11,990 nt of DNA from assembly GCA_017613475.1 (NCBI GenBank), contig JAGADT010000186.1:1-11990 (forward strand), read 5' to 3'. Positions within the stretch are counted from its first letter, which is position 1. Every line of letters begins with the position of its first letter. This document shows positions 1-8,216 of this stretch, in pieces. The position numbers were made by a program, and so were the translations under genes. The notes below the pieces were generated by a model. That model was not told the DNA's origin. It ran no database searches and saw only the letters and a program-made list of their open reading frames with translations. The DNA is from Desulfovibrionaceae bacterium (GTDB lineage Bacteria > Desulfobacterota > Desulfovibrionia > Desulfovibrionales > Desulfovibrionaceae).

Positions 1-1065
<1,065 letters not shown>

Positions 1066-1100
1066 GGGGCGCTCCTTGCAGAATGAGCGTTTGAATGCGG

Positions 1101-1168
1101 GGCGGGCAGGGGCAGGCCCTGCCGTATTCGCCCGCGCTGTACTTCCTGGCGTGCTGTGTCTGCCCGCC
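1101..1168 (-). repeat. Inverted repeats in the rpoB-rpoC spacer
   Basis: The spacer holds a perfect 9-base inverted repeat: ggcgggcag at 1101-1109 and ctgcccgcc at 1160-1168. It encloses a smaller perfect hairpin (GGCAG, 3-base loop, CTGCC) at 1111-1123. In the rpoBC messenger these could fold into one composite structure ending about 25 bases before the rpoC Shine-Dalgarno. No U-run follows, so it does not look like an intrinsic terminator. A processing or stabilising structure is possible, but that is inference. Confidence 0.45.
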
Positions 1169-1171
1169 GGC

Positions 1172-4100
1172 TTATAACGGTTCGATGGTGGTTTCTTCCT
1201 CGAACTTCACGTCTTCCATGAAGACGATGTTCTTGGGCTTCTTGCTGCTGTTGTCTTCATGCAGCGTTACGTTGAGCCCCAGGGACATCAGTTCCTTGAC
1301 GAGGACGTTGAAGGATTCAGGCAGCCCCGTTTCGAGGAAGTTGTCGCCCTTGACGATTTTTTCGTACATCTTCACGCGGCCCGTCACGTCATCGGACTTG
1401 ACGGTCAGGAATTCCTGCAGGAGGTACGACGCGCCGTACGCTTCGAGCGCCCAGACTTCCATTTCACCGAGGCGCTGGCCGCCGAACTGGGCCTTGCCGC
1501 CCAGGGGCTGCTGCGTCACGAGGGAGTAAGGCCCGGTGGAGCGCGCGTGGATCTTTTCGTCAACAAGGTGATGGAGCTTGAGGTAATACATCACGCCTGT
1601 GGTCACGCGGTTCTTGAAAGGCTCGCCCGTGCGCCCGTCGTAGAGGACGGATTTGCCGTCGTCCGCGAGGCCCGCCCTGGACAGCCAGCTCCAGATTTCA
1701 TCCTCGGAGGCGCCGTCAAACACAGGGGTCCTGGTCAGGATGCCTTCCCTGAGGTTGAGGACGGACTGGCGGAATTCCTCATCATCCATCGCGTCCACTT
1801 CCGCAGAGATTTCAGGTGACTGGAAGGCGTCCTTCACTTCATTGCGCAGCACGTCGAGGGCCGTGTTCGCGTCGACCATCTCTGCCAGCTGGCGGCCAAG
1901 TTCCTTGGCTGCCCAGCCAAGGTGCGTTTCCATAATCTGCCCGATGTTCATTCGGGAAGGCACGCCCAGCGGGTTCAGGACCACGTCGACGGGGCGCCCG
2001 TCGCCGAAGAAGGGCATGTCTTCTTCCGGCAGGATGCAGGAGACAACGCCCTTGTTGCCGTGGCGGCCTGCCATTTTGTCGCCGACGGAGAGCTTACGCT
2101 TAACGGCAATGTGCACCTTGACCATCTTGATGACGCCTGGCGGCAGGTCGTCGCCCTCGACGGCCTTTTCGCGCTTGGCATCGTAAATGGCCTTGATGTA
2201 GGCAAGCTGCTTGTCATAATCGCGGAGGAATTCCTCCACGGATTCGTTGATATCGCGGTCCTTGAACAGGCGTTCCAGCTTCTTCAGGGGCAGCTCGTCC
2301 AGCACCTCCCGCGTCATGGGAGCGCCGGCTTCAAGGAGCGTCTCGCCCTTGCGCGCGCCGGGGACTGCCGCGGCAACAGCCTGCCCCAGGACAATGGGCG
2401 CGAGGCGGTCGCGCATCTTCGCGGCGATTGAGCGGGCGTGCACGCGTTCCTTTTCATCCAGGCGGTGCGTCTCGTAATCTTCGATCTGGAGCGTGCGCTC
2501 GTCTTTTTCGCCGGAACGGCGGTTGAAGACCTTGACGTCAATGACGGTGCCTTCAATTCCCGGGGGAACCTTGAGGGAGGTGTTCTTTACGTCGCGCGCC
2601 TTGTCGCCGAAAATGGCGCGGAGCAGCTTTTCTTCAGGCGTGAGCTGGGTTTCGCCCTTCGGGGTGATTTTGCCGACGAGGATGGCATCCGGCTTCACTG
2701 ACGCGCCGATGCGGATGATGCCGCTGTCGTCAAGGTCGCGGAGCATGTCCTCGCCCATGTTGGGGATATCGCGGGTGATTTCTTCCGGCCCCAGCTTGGT
2801 GTCGCGGGCAACAACCTCAAATTCCTCAATATGGATAGAAGTATAGATATCTTCTTTGACCATTTTTTCGGAAATGAGCACGGAGTCTTCGTAGTTGTAG
2901 CCGCACCAGGGCATGAAGGCCACGACAAGGTTCTTGCCCAGGGCCAGCTCGCCCTTGGAAATGGCCGGCCCGTCCGCGAGGACCTGGCCTTTTTTGAAGC
3001 GCTGGCCGGGCTGGCACGAGGGAACCTGCCCAAAGCACGAGTTCTGGTTGGACTTGTGGAATTTCAGCAGGTTGTAGGCGCGGACGCCGCCAACCTGGGG
3101 GTAAAGCTTGGGGTCGTCGTACGAAACGATGATCTGGTCGGCGTCGACGTAGCGCACTTCGCCGTCAGATTCCGCAACAACGCAGGCGCCGGAGTCGCGG
3201 GCCACGTCAACTTCCATGCCCGTGCCCACAATGGCGCGCTGCGAGCGCAGCAGCGGCACGGCCTGGCGCTGCATGTTGGATCCCATCAGGGCGCGGTTCG
3301 CGTCGTCATGCTCCAGGAAGGGAATGAGCGCGGCCGAGATGGAAACCATCTGGCTGGGGGAAATATCCATCAGCGTAACGTCATTGCGGTCCGCCATGAT
3401 GACGTCGTCGCCGGCGCGGGCGGTGACGTGCTCGCTGGCAAGCATCCCGTCAGGGGTGACGGCGGCGTTGGCCTGCGCGATGACCTGCCCTGTTTCGCAG
3501 GAGGCATCGAGGTTTACGAATTCATTGGTGACCCTGCCTTCGCGGACAACGCGGTAGGGCGTTTCAATGAAGCCGTAATCGTTCACGCGGGCGAACGTCG
3601 TCAGGGAAACGATCAGGCCGATGTTCGGGCCTTCAGGCGTTTCGATGGGGCAGATGCGGCCGTAGTGGGACACATGGACGTCGCGCACTTCAAAGCCGGC
3701 CCGCTCCCTGGTCAGGCCTCCGGGGCCAAGGGCTGAGAGGCGGCGCTTATGCGTCACTTCAGACAGCGAGTTGGTCTGGTCCATGAACTGGGAGAGCTGC
3801 GACGTGCCGAAGAATTCCTTGAGCACGGCAGCCACCGGCTTGGGATTGACGAGGTCATGCGGCGTGAGCGTTGTCACGTCCTGGATGCTCATGCGTTCCT
3901 TGATGGCGCGCTCCATGCGCACAAGGCCGATGCGGAACTGGTTTTCCACAAGCTCGCCGACCAGGCGCACGCGGCGGTTGCCCAGGTGGTCGATGTCATC
4001 GCTTGGCCCGTGGCTGTCCTTGAGCTGGACGAGGACCTTGATGGCTTCCAGGATGTCGTTGTCAGAAAGCGTGCGCAGGCTGCTCGGCGCATCAATGCCA

Positions 4101-5326
4101 AGGCGCTGGTTGAGCTTGTAGCGCCCGACAGGGGAAAGGTCGTAGTAGTCCGGGTTGCGGAACAGGTTGTCGAAAAACGTTTCCGCAATTTCCGGCGTCG
4201 GCGGGGAGCTTGGGCGCTGGCGGCGGTAGATTTCTTCCTGGGCTTTTTCCTTATCGGCAATGCGGTCGAGGGCCAGCGTGTCGCGGATGGAGGAGGAGGC
4301 TTCGGCGCCGCGCGTATGCAGGACGCAGACCGAGGCGATGCCCTTTGTCCGGAAATTGGAGACCATGTCCGCGGTGATCTCATCGGCGGCTTCGGCCAGG
4401 ATTTCGCCGGTTTCAGGGTCGGCAACATCGGCGGCGAGGAAGAGCCCGAGGAGGGTTTCCGGAGCCACTTCGAGCTTTGTAACGCCCTTGGCGCCCAGGG
4501 TGCGCCATACGCGCTTGGTCAGGGGCTTGCCCGCCTCGACGATGAGCGTTCCGTCCGGGGCGTAAATGTCGGCATAGGCCGGGGCCTTGGTGTACAGCGA
4601 GTCGTCAAACTGCCAGGACACGCGCCCGTCTTCGTCAAGGAAGAACGTTTCTTTTTTGTAGAAGGTGTCCAGGATGGCGGACTTGTCCATCCCCATGGCT
4701 TTCAGGAGGATGGTCGCGGGCATCTTGCGGCGGCGGTCGATCCGGACATAGAGGATGTCCTTGTGGTCGAAATCAAAATCGAGCCAGGAGCCGCGCATGG
4801 GGATCACACGGCAGGAGTACAGGATCTTGCGGCTGGTGTGCGTCTTGCCGCTGTCGTGTTCAAAGATGATGCCGGGTGAGCGCTGGAGCTGGTTGACAAT
4901 AACGCGTTCGGTGCCGTTGATGATGAACGTTCCCTTTTCCGTCATGACGGGGAGCGTTCCAAAATAGATATCCTGCTCCTTAACGTCGCGGACGGTGCGG
5001 TTTTCCGTTTCTTCGTCAACATCGTAGACAACCAGGCGTACGCGGAGGCGGATCGGGGCTTCATAGGTCAGCCCCTTTGAAATGCACTCAGCCTGGTCGT
5101 ATTTGGGCTCGTTAATTTCGTAATTAACGAATTCAAGGGACGCTGTGCGGTTGAAATCTTCAATGGGGAAGACGGAACGAAAGACGCCTTCAAGTCCTTC
5201 GTCCGGGCGGCGTTCCACCGCGCCTTCCTGCAGGAACTTCTGGTAGGAGTCCATCTGCAGATTGAGCAGGTGCGGCACAGGAACATCAACCTTGATTTTG
5301 CCGAATTGTTTTGTCAGCTGACCCAT
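1172..5326 (-). CDS. rpoB: DNA-directed RNA polymerase subunit beta
   Basis: This is the full beta subunit of RNA polymerase, 1384 residues (E. coli 1342). It begins MGQLTKQFGKIKVDVPVPHL. Conserved landmarks appear in order: the rifampicin cluster around residues 512-533, CPIETPEGPNIGLI, GYNYEDSVLISE, the GRHGNKGVVS region, and near the C-terminus GGKAQFGGQRLGEMEVWALE. Counting from this start, Met515, Asp516, His526 and Ser531 fall exactly on E. coli numbering, which supports both the start and an intact N-terminal half. The rifampicin contacts Gln513, Asp516, His526, Arg529 and Ser531 are wild type, so sensitivity is predicted. Differences from E. coli in the cluster are Thr518, Ser520, Val524 and Leu530. 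GAGGT at 5333-5337, six bases before the ATG, is the likely ribosome binding site. It is followed by rpoC. Upstream is a 356-base gap and then ccmF, not the rplJL genes that usually precede rpoB. Confidence 0.99.
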   Translation of the reverse strand: MGQLTKQFGKIKVDVPVPHLLNLQMDSYQKFLQEGAVERRPDEGLEGVFRSVFPIEDFNRTASLEFVNYEINEPKYDQAECISKGLTYEAPIRLRVRLVVYDVDEETENRTVRDVKEQDIYFGTLPVMTEKGTFIINGTERVIVNQLQRSPGIIFEHDSGKTHTSRKILYSCRVIPMRGSWLDFDFDHKDILYVRIDRRRKMPATILLKAMGMDKSAILDTFYKKETFFLDEDGRVSWQFDDSLYTKAPAYADIYAPDGTLIVEAGKPLTKRVWRTLGAKGVTKLEVAPETLLGLFLAADVADPETGEILAEAADEITADMVSNFRTKGIASVCVLHTRGAEASSSIRDTLALDRIADKEKAQEEIYRRQRPSSPPTPEIAETFFDNLFRNPDYYDLSPVGRYKLNQRLGIDAPSSLRTLSDNDILEAIKVLVQLKDSHGPSDDIDHLGNRRVRLVGELVENQFRIGLVRMERAIKERMSIQDVTTLTPHDLVNPKPVAAVLKEFFGTSQLSQFMDQTNSLSEVTHKRRLSALGPGGLTRERAGFEVRDVHVSHYGRICPIETPEGPNIGLIVSLTTFARVNDYGFIETPYRVVREGRVTNEFVNLDASCETGQVIAQANAAVTPDGMLASEHVTARAGDDVIMADRNDVTLMDISPSQMVSISAALIPFLEHDDANRALMGSNMQRQAVPLLRSQRAIVGTGMEVDVARDSGACVVAESDGEVRYVDADQIIVSYDDPKLYPQVGGVRAYNLLKFHKSNQNSCFGQVPSCQPGQRFKKGQVLADGPAISKGELALGKNLVVAFMPWCGYNYEDSVLISEKMVKEDIYTSIHIEEFEVVARDTKLGPEEITRDIPNMGEDMLRDLDDSGIIRIGASVKPDAILVGKITPKGETQLTPEEKLLRAIFGDKARDVKNTSLKVPPGIEGTVIDVKVFNRRSGEKDERTLQIEDYETHRLDEKERVHARSIAAKMRDRLAPIVLGQAVAAAVPGARKGETLLEAGAPMTREVLDELPLKKLERLFKDRDINESVEEFLRDYDKQLAYIKAIYDAKREKAVEGDDLPPGVIKMVKVHIAVKRKLSVGDKMAGRHGNKGVVSCILPEEDMPFFGDGRPVDVVLNPLGVPSRMNIGQIMETHLGWAAKELGRQLAEMVDANTALDVLRNEVKDAFQSPEISAEVDAMDDEEFRQSVLNLREGILTRTPVFDGASEDEIWSWLSRAGLADDGKSVLYDGRTGEPFKNRVTTGVMYYLKLHHLVDEKIHARSTGPYSLVTQQPLGGKAQFGGQRLGEMEVWALEAYGASYLLQEFLTVKSDDVTGRVKMYEKIVKGDNFLETGLPESFNVLVKELMSLGLNVTLHEDNSSKKPKNIVFMEDVKFEEETTIEPL

Positions 5327-5400
5327 TGGGACACCTCTGTGAGAAGTGGGCGGGAGGCACTGCGGGCATTGCTGCCTGCGCGCCGGGCAATTCGTGTATT

Positions 5401-5417
5401 TCCCGCTTCGCGCGGGA
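5401..5417 (-). repeat. Perfect 6-bp hairpin in the rpoB leader
   Basis: TCCCGC and GCGGGA pair perfectly around a 5-base loop (GCGAA on the minus strand). No T-run follows on the minus strand, so it is not a terminator for rpoBC. It directly abuts the proposed -10 box. If transcription starts at about 5410 the full stem would not be in the RNA, so either the promoter call or a role for this stem is wrong. Confidence 0.35.
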
Positions 5418-5446
5418 TTTTGCTCAGGAAAAAAGCCTCATTTCAA
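5417..5446 (-). promoter_or_regulatory. Candidate sigma-70-type promoter for rpoBC
   Basis: On the minus strand TTGAAA (5446-5441; 5 of 6 bases match TTGACA) is followed after 18 bases by CAAAAT (5422-5417; 4 of 6 match TATAAT). Transcription would start near 5410 and give an untranslated leader of about 85 bases. It lies just past the terminator-like hairpin, which suits an independent rpoBC promoter. Box quality is moderate and other weak candidates exist in the AT-rich part upstream. Confidence 0.3.
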
Positions 5447-5484
5447 AAAGAAGCCACGCTTCGTTTCCGCGGGATAACGGCAAC

Positions 5485-5507
5485 AAAAAAGCCCATCCTG
5501 GCAGGCT
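5485..5507 (-). terminator. Possible intrinsic terminator after ccmF, before rpoB
   Basis: Read on the minus strand, AGCCU (5507-5503) can pair with GGGCU (5494-5490) across an 8-base loop, with one U-G pair, and a run of six U follows (5490-5485). The stem is short. An alternative small hairpin (GGCA/TGCC) overlaps its 5' arm, so it could also be an attenuator in a longer rpoB leader. It lies about 175 bases past the ccmF stop. Confidence 0.35.
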
Positions 5508-5682
5508 GCCCCCGCCATTTGGCGGTTATGGAGAACAGTTCTGCCGGATGTCTTTTTCGTGTTATATGCCGCGTACTTAGGAGACGATGTTTTCCTTTTG
5601 TGGTTTATTACTGAAAAGATTACCTTAGCTGTTTTTTTTGTAAAAAGCAAGGCTTTATGCGGAAATTTTTTCCCATGGGCAT

Positions 5683-7557
5683 TCAACTGCGGCGCCTGCC
5701 GGGGCCTCCGGGCAAAAGGAGCGGCAGGAGGGACATCATGCCCCCGCCAATCCAGAGCCAGCTGATCCACGGCGTCAGGGTGCAGTGGAGGCGCAGGCGC
5801 CCGTCCGCGCTGAGCCCGGCGGCAGAAACCTGAAAGCCCTTTGCAAGCGACGGGATGGACGCGGCATGGGATGCCGGCACGCGCTCCCATTTGGCATAGA
5901 TGCGGCGCTGGGGCCGCAGGACGGCCGCGGCGCTCCTGCCGCTTTTGACCGTCAGGACGCCTTCAAGAAAGTGGTAGTCCTCCTGCGCGCCCTCCCTGAT
6001 TTCGCTGAGGGTGATCGTGAAGGGGCCAAAGCGTTCCGTTTCGCCCGGGCGCAGGGAGAGCTCTGCCTCAATTTTTCCATAGCCTGAAAAAACAATGGCC
6101 AGGGCTGCGATGGCCAGCCCCGCGTGGACGCCGGCCAACCCGGCGGCGCTGCGGGAGCGGAGGATTTTTTTGCATGGCGCGAGGCAGTGGGCGGCCAGGA
6201 ACACAGCTGATCCCGCGGCTGCCAGGTTGGCCGCGGGGAGCCTGAAGCCCGCTGCCCAAAGCGCGGCAAGGGCTGCCGCCATGAGGCCTGCGGCAAGCAG
6301 GAAGGCTTTTTTGCGGCGTATCCCGCCGCTCCAGCCTAAGAACGGGCAGAAAGCCAGGAGGGCGGGCAGCATGGCAAAAAAGGGCAGGCAGGCGCGGTTG
6401 TAGAAGTCCGCGCCCAGGGCTTTTGCGCCGTGCCCGCGCAGCCAGGGCCAGGCCGCCGCAGCGAGGATGAGCGCGGCAAGCACTAGCAAAATCCAGATGG
6501 TCAGGAGCAGCAGCCCCTCCCTGCTTTCCAGGCCGCTTAGGCGCGGGCAATGCCGGCGTTTGGAGCAGGCGGCCCAGGCTGCGGTGCTGAGCGCTGCCGC
6601 TGTGAACAGCAGCAGGGGCAGGCTTACGCCGCTGCCGCTGAAGGCGTGGGCGGATTGGGCCGCGCCGCAGCGGATAATCCATGTGGAGGCGAAGGCAAAA
6701 ACAAGGGGAAGCGCGGTGAGAAAGGCCGCAGAGGCGGCGAGCTTATGGCGCCGGCGCAGCATGGAAACGGCGTGCAGCGCGGCTGTGGCGGCAAGCCAGG
6801 GCAGGAGGGAGGCGTTTTCCGCCGGATCCCAGGACCAGAAGCCGCCCCAGCCCGGCATGCTGTTGGCCCACCAGCTTCCAAGGAAAATGCCTGACGTGAG
6901 CAGGCACCATGAAATGAGCAGGAATGGCCGCGCGGCTTCCGCCCAGCAGCCTTCATCCTGCCCCCCGGAGAGCGATTGGGCGAGGGAGAGGGATGCTGGC
7001 ACAGCCAGCCCGGCGCAGCCCAGGAGCAGCAGCGGGGGATGGAAAAGCATGCCCGCATGCCTGAGAAGGGGGTTCAGCCCCCTGCCATCCGCAAGGGGCG
7101 CGGAAGAAGGCGCGAAAGGCCGGCTCCAGAAGCAGAGCAGCAGGCTTAAAAAGGCCATGACGCTGAGGAAAAAGAGCCAGTGCCAGTGCCGGGCCTCGCA
7201 GGAAAGCTGCCTGTAGCCTGATGAAAACTGAAAAAGCACGCCGGCCGCCGCAGTGCCTAGCGCCCAGAACAGGAGGGAGCCTTCTTCACTGGCCCAGAAG
7301 GCGGCTATGCGGTATGGAAGCGGGCTGGAGCGGCTGGTGCATGAAGCAACGCCAGCAAGGGACGCATCGGCAGCGAGCAGGGCAGCCAAGAAGATGGCGG
7401 AGGCCGCCGCCAGGAGCACAGCGCACAGCAGTCCCGAACATTCGGCCAGGCGCGGAGGGCACCCGGGATTGGCCAGGAGCGCTTTCAGCGACGTTCCTGC
7501 GCCTAGGGCGGAGAAAAGCAGCACTGCCGCGATGCTGAACGATGCGAATGAATACAT
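5683..7557 (-). CDS. ccmF: Cytochrome c biogenesis protein CcmF (haem lyase component)
   Basis: This polytopic membrane protein of 624 residues (E. coli CcmF about 647) belongs to the CcmF/NrfE/CcsA haem-handling family. CcmF takes haem from CcmE and attaches it, with CcmH, to CxxCH motifs of apocytochromes outside the inner membrane. Residues 237-248 hold the WWD signature WGGFWSWDPAEN, and residues 87-100 match the family's AFWxxxEGSLLFW segment. Four histidines at the positions conserved in CcmF are present: His173 (FHPPLL), His262 (ALHAV), His304 (SAHAF) and His478 (GVHAG). The C-terminal domain ends with the typical LTPWISWLWIGGGMM helix. No ccm partner gene is in the window; upstream is an exonuclease gene and downstream rpoB. 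The ATG at 7557 is chosen because it gives a complete first membrane helix, but it lacks a good Shine-Dalgarno: a 7-C run and a small hairpin lie directly in front. NrfE-type specialisation cannot be excluded. Confidence 0.92.
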   Translation of the reverse strand: MYSFASFSIAAVLLFSALGAGTSLKALLANPGCPPRLAECSGLLCAVLLAAASAIFLAALLAADASLAGVASCTSRSSPLPYRIAAFWASEEGSLLFWALGTAAAGVLFQFSSGYRQLSCEARHWHWLFFLSVMAFLSLLLCFWSRPFAPSSAPLADGRGLNPLLRHAGMLFHPPLLLLGCAGLAVPASLSLAQSLSGGQDEGCWAEAARPFLLISWCLLTSGIFLGSWWANSMPGWGGFWSWDPAENASLLPWLAATAALHAVSMLRRRHKLAASAAFLTALPLVFAFASTWIIRCGAAQSAHAFSGSGVSLPLLLFTAAALSTAAWAACSKRRHCPRLSGLESREGLLLLTIWILLVLAALILAAAAWPWLRGHGAKALGADFYNRACLPFFAMLPALLAFCPFLGWSGGIRRKKAFLLAAGLMAAALAALWAAGFRLPAANLAAAGSAVFLAAHCLAPCKKILRSRSAAGLAGVHAGLAIAALAIVFSGYGKIEAELSLRPGETERFGPFTITLSEIREGAQEDYHFLEGVLTVKSGRSAAAVLRPQRRIYAKWERVPASHAASIPSLAKGFQVSAAGLSADGRLRLHCTLTPWISWLWIGGGMMSLLPLLLPGGPGRRRS

Positions 7558-7561
7558 GGGG

Positions 7562-7674
7562 GGGACATTGTCCCTTTTATTCTTTTGGGCTTCTAATCCC
7601 TGATGCGGAGGGGCGCTGCCCCTTTTATTCTTCCCGGCAAAGCCGGAGGGCTGTCCTAATCCCTGATGCGGAGG
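7562..7674. repeat. Tandem hairpin repeat between exonuclease gene and ccmF
   Basis: Two copies of a composite unit fill the gap. Plus-strand order in each copy is hairpin, T-rich tract, spacer, 19-base block. Hairpins: gggacattgtccc (7562-7574) and ggggcgctgcccc (7610-7622). Shared tract cccttttattctt: 7572-7584 and 7620-7632. Shared block ctaatccctgatgcggagg: 7593-7611 and 7656-7674. The second spacer is 15 bases longer and contains a further ccggc-aaa-gccgg hairpin (7634-7646). The stem pair A-T in copy one is G-C in copy two, a compensatory change. The second 19-base block is also the 3' end and stop codon of the exonuclease gene. On the plus strand each hairpin plus T tract resembles a terminator, yet no plus-strand gene precedes it. 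Confidence 0.8.
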
Positions 7675-8216
7675 TCTTCCAGGCAGAGCCCGGCGCGGCA
7701 GAAGTGCAGGTAAATGCGCGCGGCGGCCAGGGCATCGGATGCGGCATGGTGGTGCGTGAGTTCAATGCCCAGATGCCCGCATACGTCAGACAGGCGGTTT
7801 TTGGGCAGCCCCAGGCTCCTGCGCGCGCCCTTGAGCGTGCAGAGGAAGGGGGTGTTCATGGGCAGCCCCATGGCCCACAGGCAGGATTTGAGCACCATGC
7901 GGTCAAAGGGGGCGTTGTGCGCCACAAAATAGGGCGTGTCCCCCAGGAAGCTGGCCATGCGCGGCCAGAATTCCGCAAAGCTTGGCTGGTGCCGCAGCAT
8001 GGGCCAGGTAAGCCCGTGGACCCAGGTGAAAAGGACGCGCTGGCGCGGCGGCCGCAGGAGCTGGTAGAGCGTGCCCGTAACGGCGCCGTTCTCGATGCGC
8101 GCAAGCCCTACGGCGCAGGCGCTGTCCGGCTGCTGGTCCGCCGTTTCAAAGTCAATGGCAACAGCGTTTTGGGGTAGCGCGTGGGGGAGTTCCCCACGCG
8201 CGGCGTTTATTGGCAT
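7656..8216 (-). CDS. DnaQ-like DEDDh 3'-5' exonuclease
   Basis: A 186-residue protein of the DNA polymerase III epsilon/RNase T superfamily. Exo I is AIDFETA with Asp22 and Glu24. Exo II is FVAHNAPFD with Asp105. Exo III is HHHAASDA with His156 and Asp161, giving the DEDDh class. VHGLTWPML between I and II resembles the VHGIT segment common in this family. These acidic residues bind the two metal ions that cleave nucleotides from a 3' end. The protein is a single nuclease domain with no polymerase or BRCT domain. It could be a stand-alone proofreading or repair exonuclease or an RNA trimming enzyme; the sequence does not decide. The start ATG overlaps the gatA stop by one base (TAATG), which suggests translational coupling and a shared transcript. 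No other in-frame ATG, GTG or TTG lies before Exo I, so this start is secure although a strong hairpin covers the first codons. Confidence 0.88.
   Translation of the reverse strand: MPINAARGELPHALPQNAVAIDFETADQQPDSACAVGLARIENGAVTGTLYQLLRPPRQRVLFTWVHGLTWPMLRHQPSFAEFWPRMASFLGDTPYFVAHNAPFDRMVLKSCLWAMGLPMNTPFLCTLKGARRSLGLPKNRLSDVCGHLGIELTHHHAASDALAAARIYLHFCRAGLCLEDLRIRD
8177..8201 (-). repeat. Perfect 10-bp hairpin within the start of the exonuclease gene
   Basis: Arms gcgcgtgggg (8177-8186) and ccccacgcgc (8192-8201) are perfect reverse complements around a 5-base loop. The structure occupies codons 6-14 of the exonuclease gene, only 15 bases inside its ATG and just past the gatA stop. No U-run follows on either strand. 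It could brake ribosomes or exonucleases at the gatA-exonuclease junction; that role is inference. Confidence 0.7.

Larger units (their letters stand above)
5327..5682 (-). promoter_or_regulatory. Gene-free rpoB upstream region
   Basis: This 356-base stretch between ccmF and rpoB has no convincing gene on either strand. It is visibly richer in A and T than its neighbours, especially 5540-5680, as expected for a control region. On the minus strand it contains, in order toward rpoB: a weak AAAGC/GCTTT hairpin with a short T tail next to the ccmF end (about 5640-5656), a perfect CCGCC/GGCGG hairpin (5512-5525), a terminator-like hairpin (5485-5507), a promoter-like pair of boxes (5417-5446), a TCCCGC/GCGGGA hairpin (5401-5417) and the rpoB ribosome binding site. 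Several GGCT-plus-T-run segments recur along it. The simplest reading is that ccmF transcription ends here and rpoBC transcription begins here. Confidence 0.5.

Noticed and set aside
2831..4879. Two long open frames on the plus strand (about 300 and 376 codons) opposite rpoB
   Set aside because: They are antisense shadows of a well-conserved gene, show no recognisable domain, and reflect the codon bias of GC-rich rpoB.
5443..5496. A 17-codon minus-strand frame in the rpoB upstream region that could be a leader peptide
   Set aside because: No spaced ribosome binding site, no run of regulatory codons, and it overlaps the terminator-like hairpin; most likely chance.
7562..7632. The two hairpin plus T-tract units as real rightward terminators
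   Set aside because: No plus-strand gene lies upstream for several kilobases, so they are treated as repeat elements rather than functional terminators.
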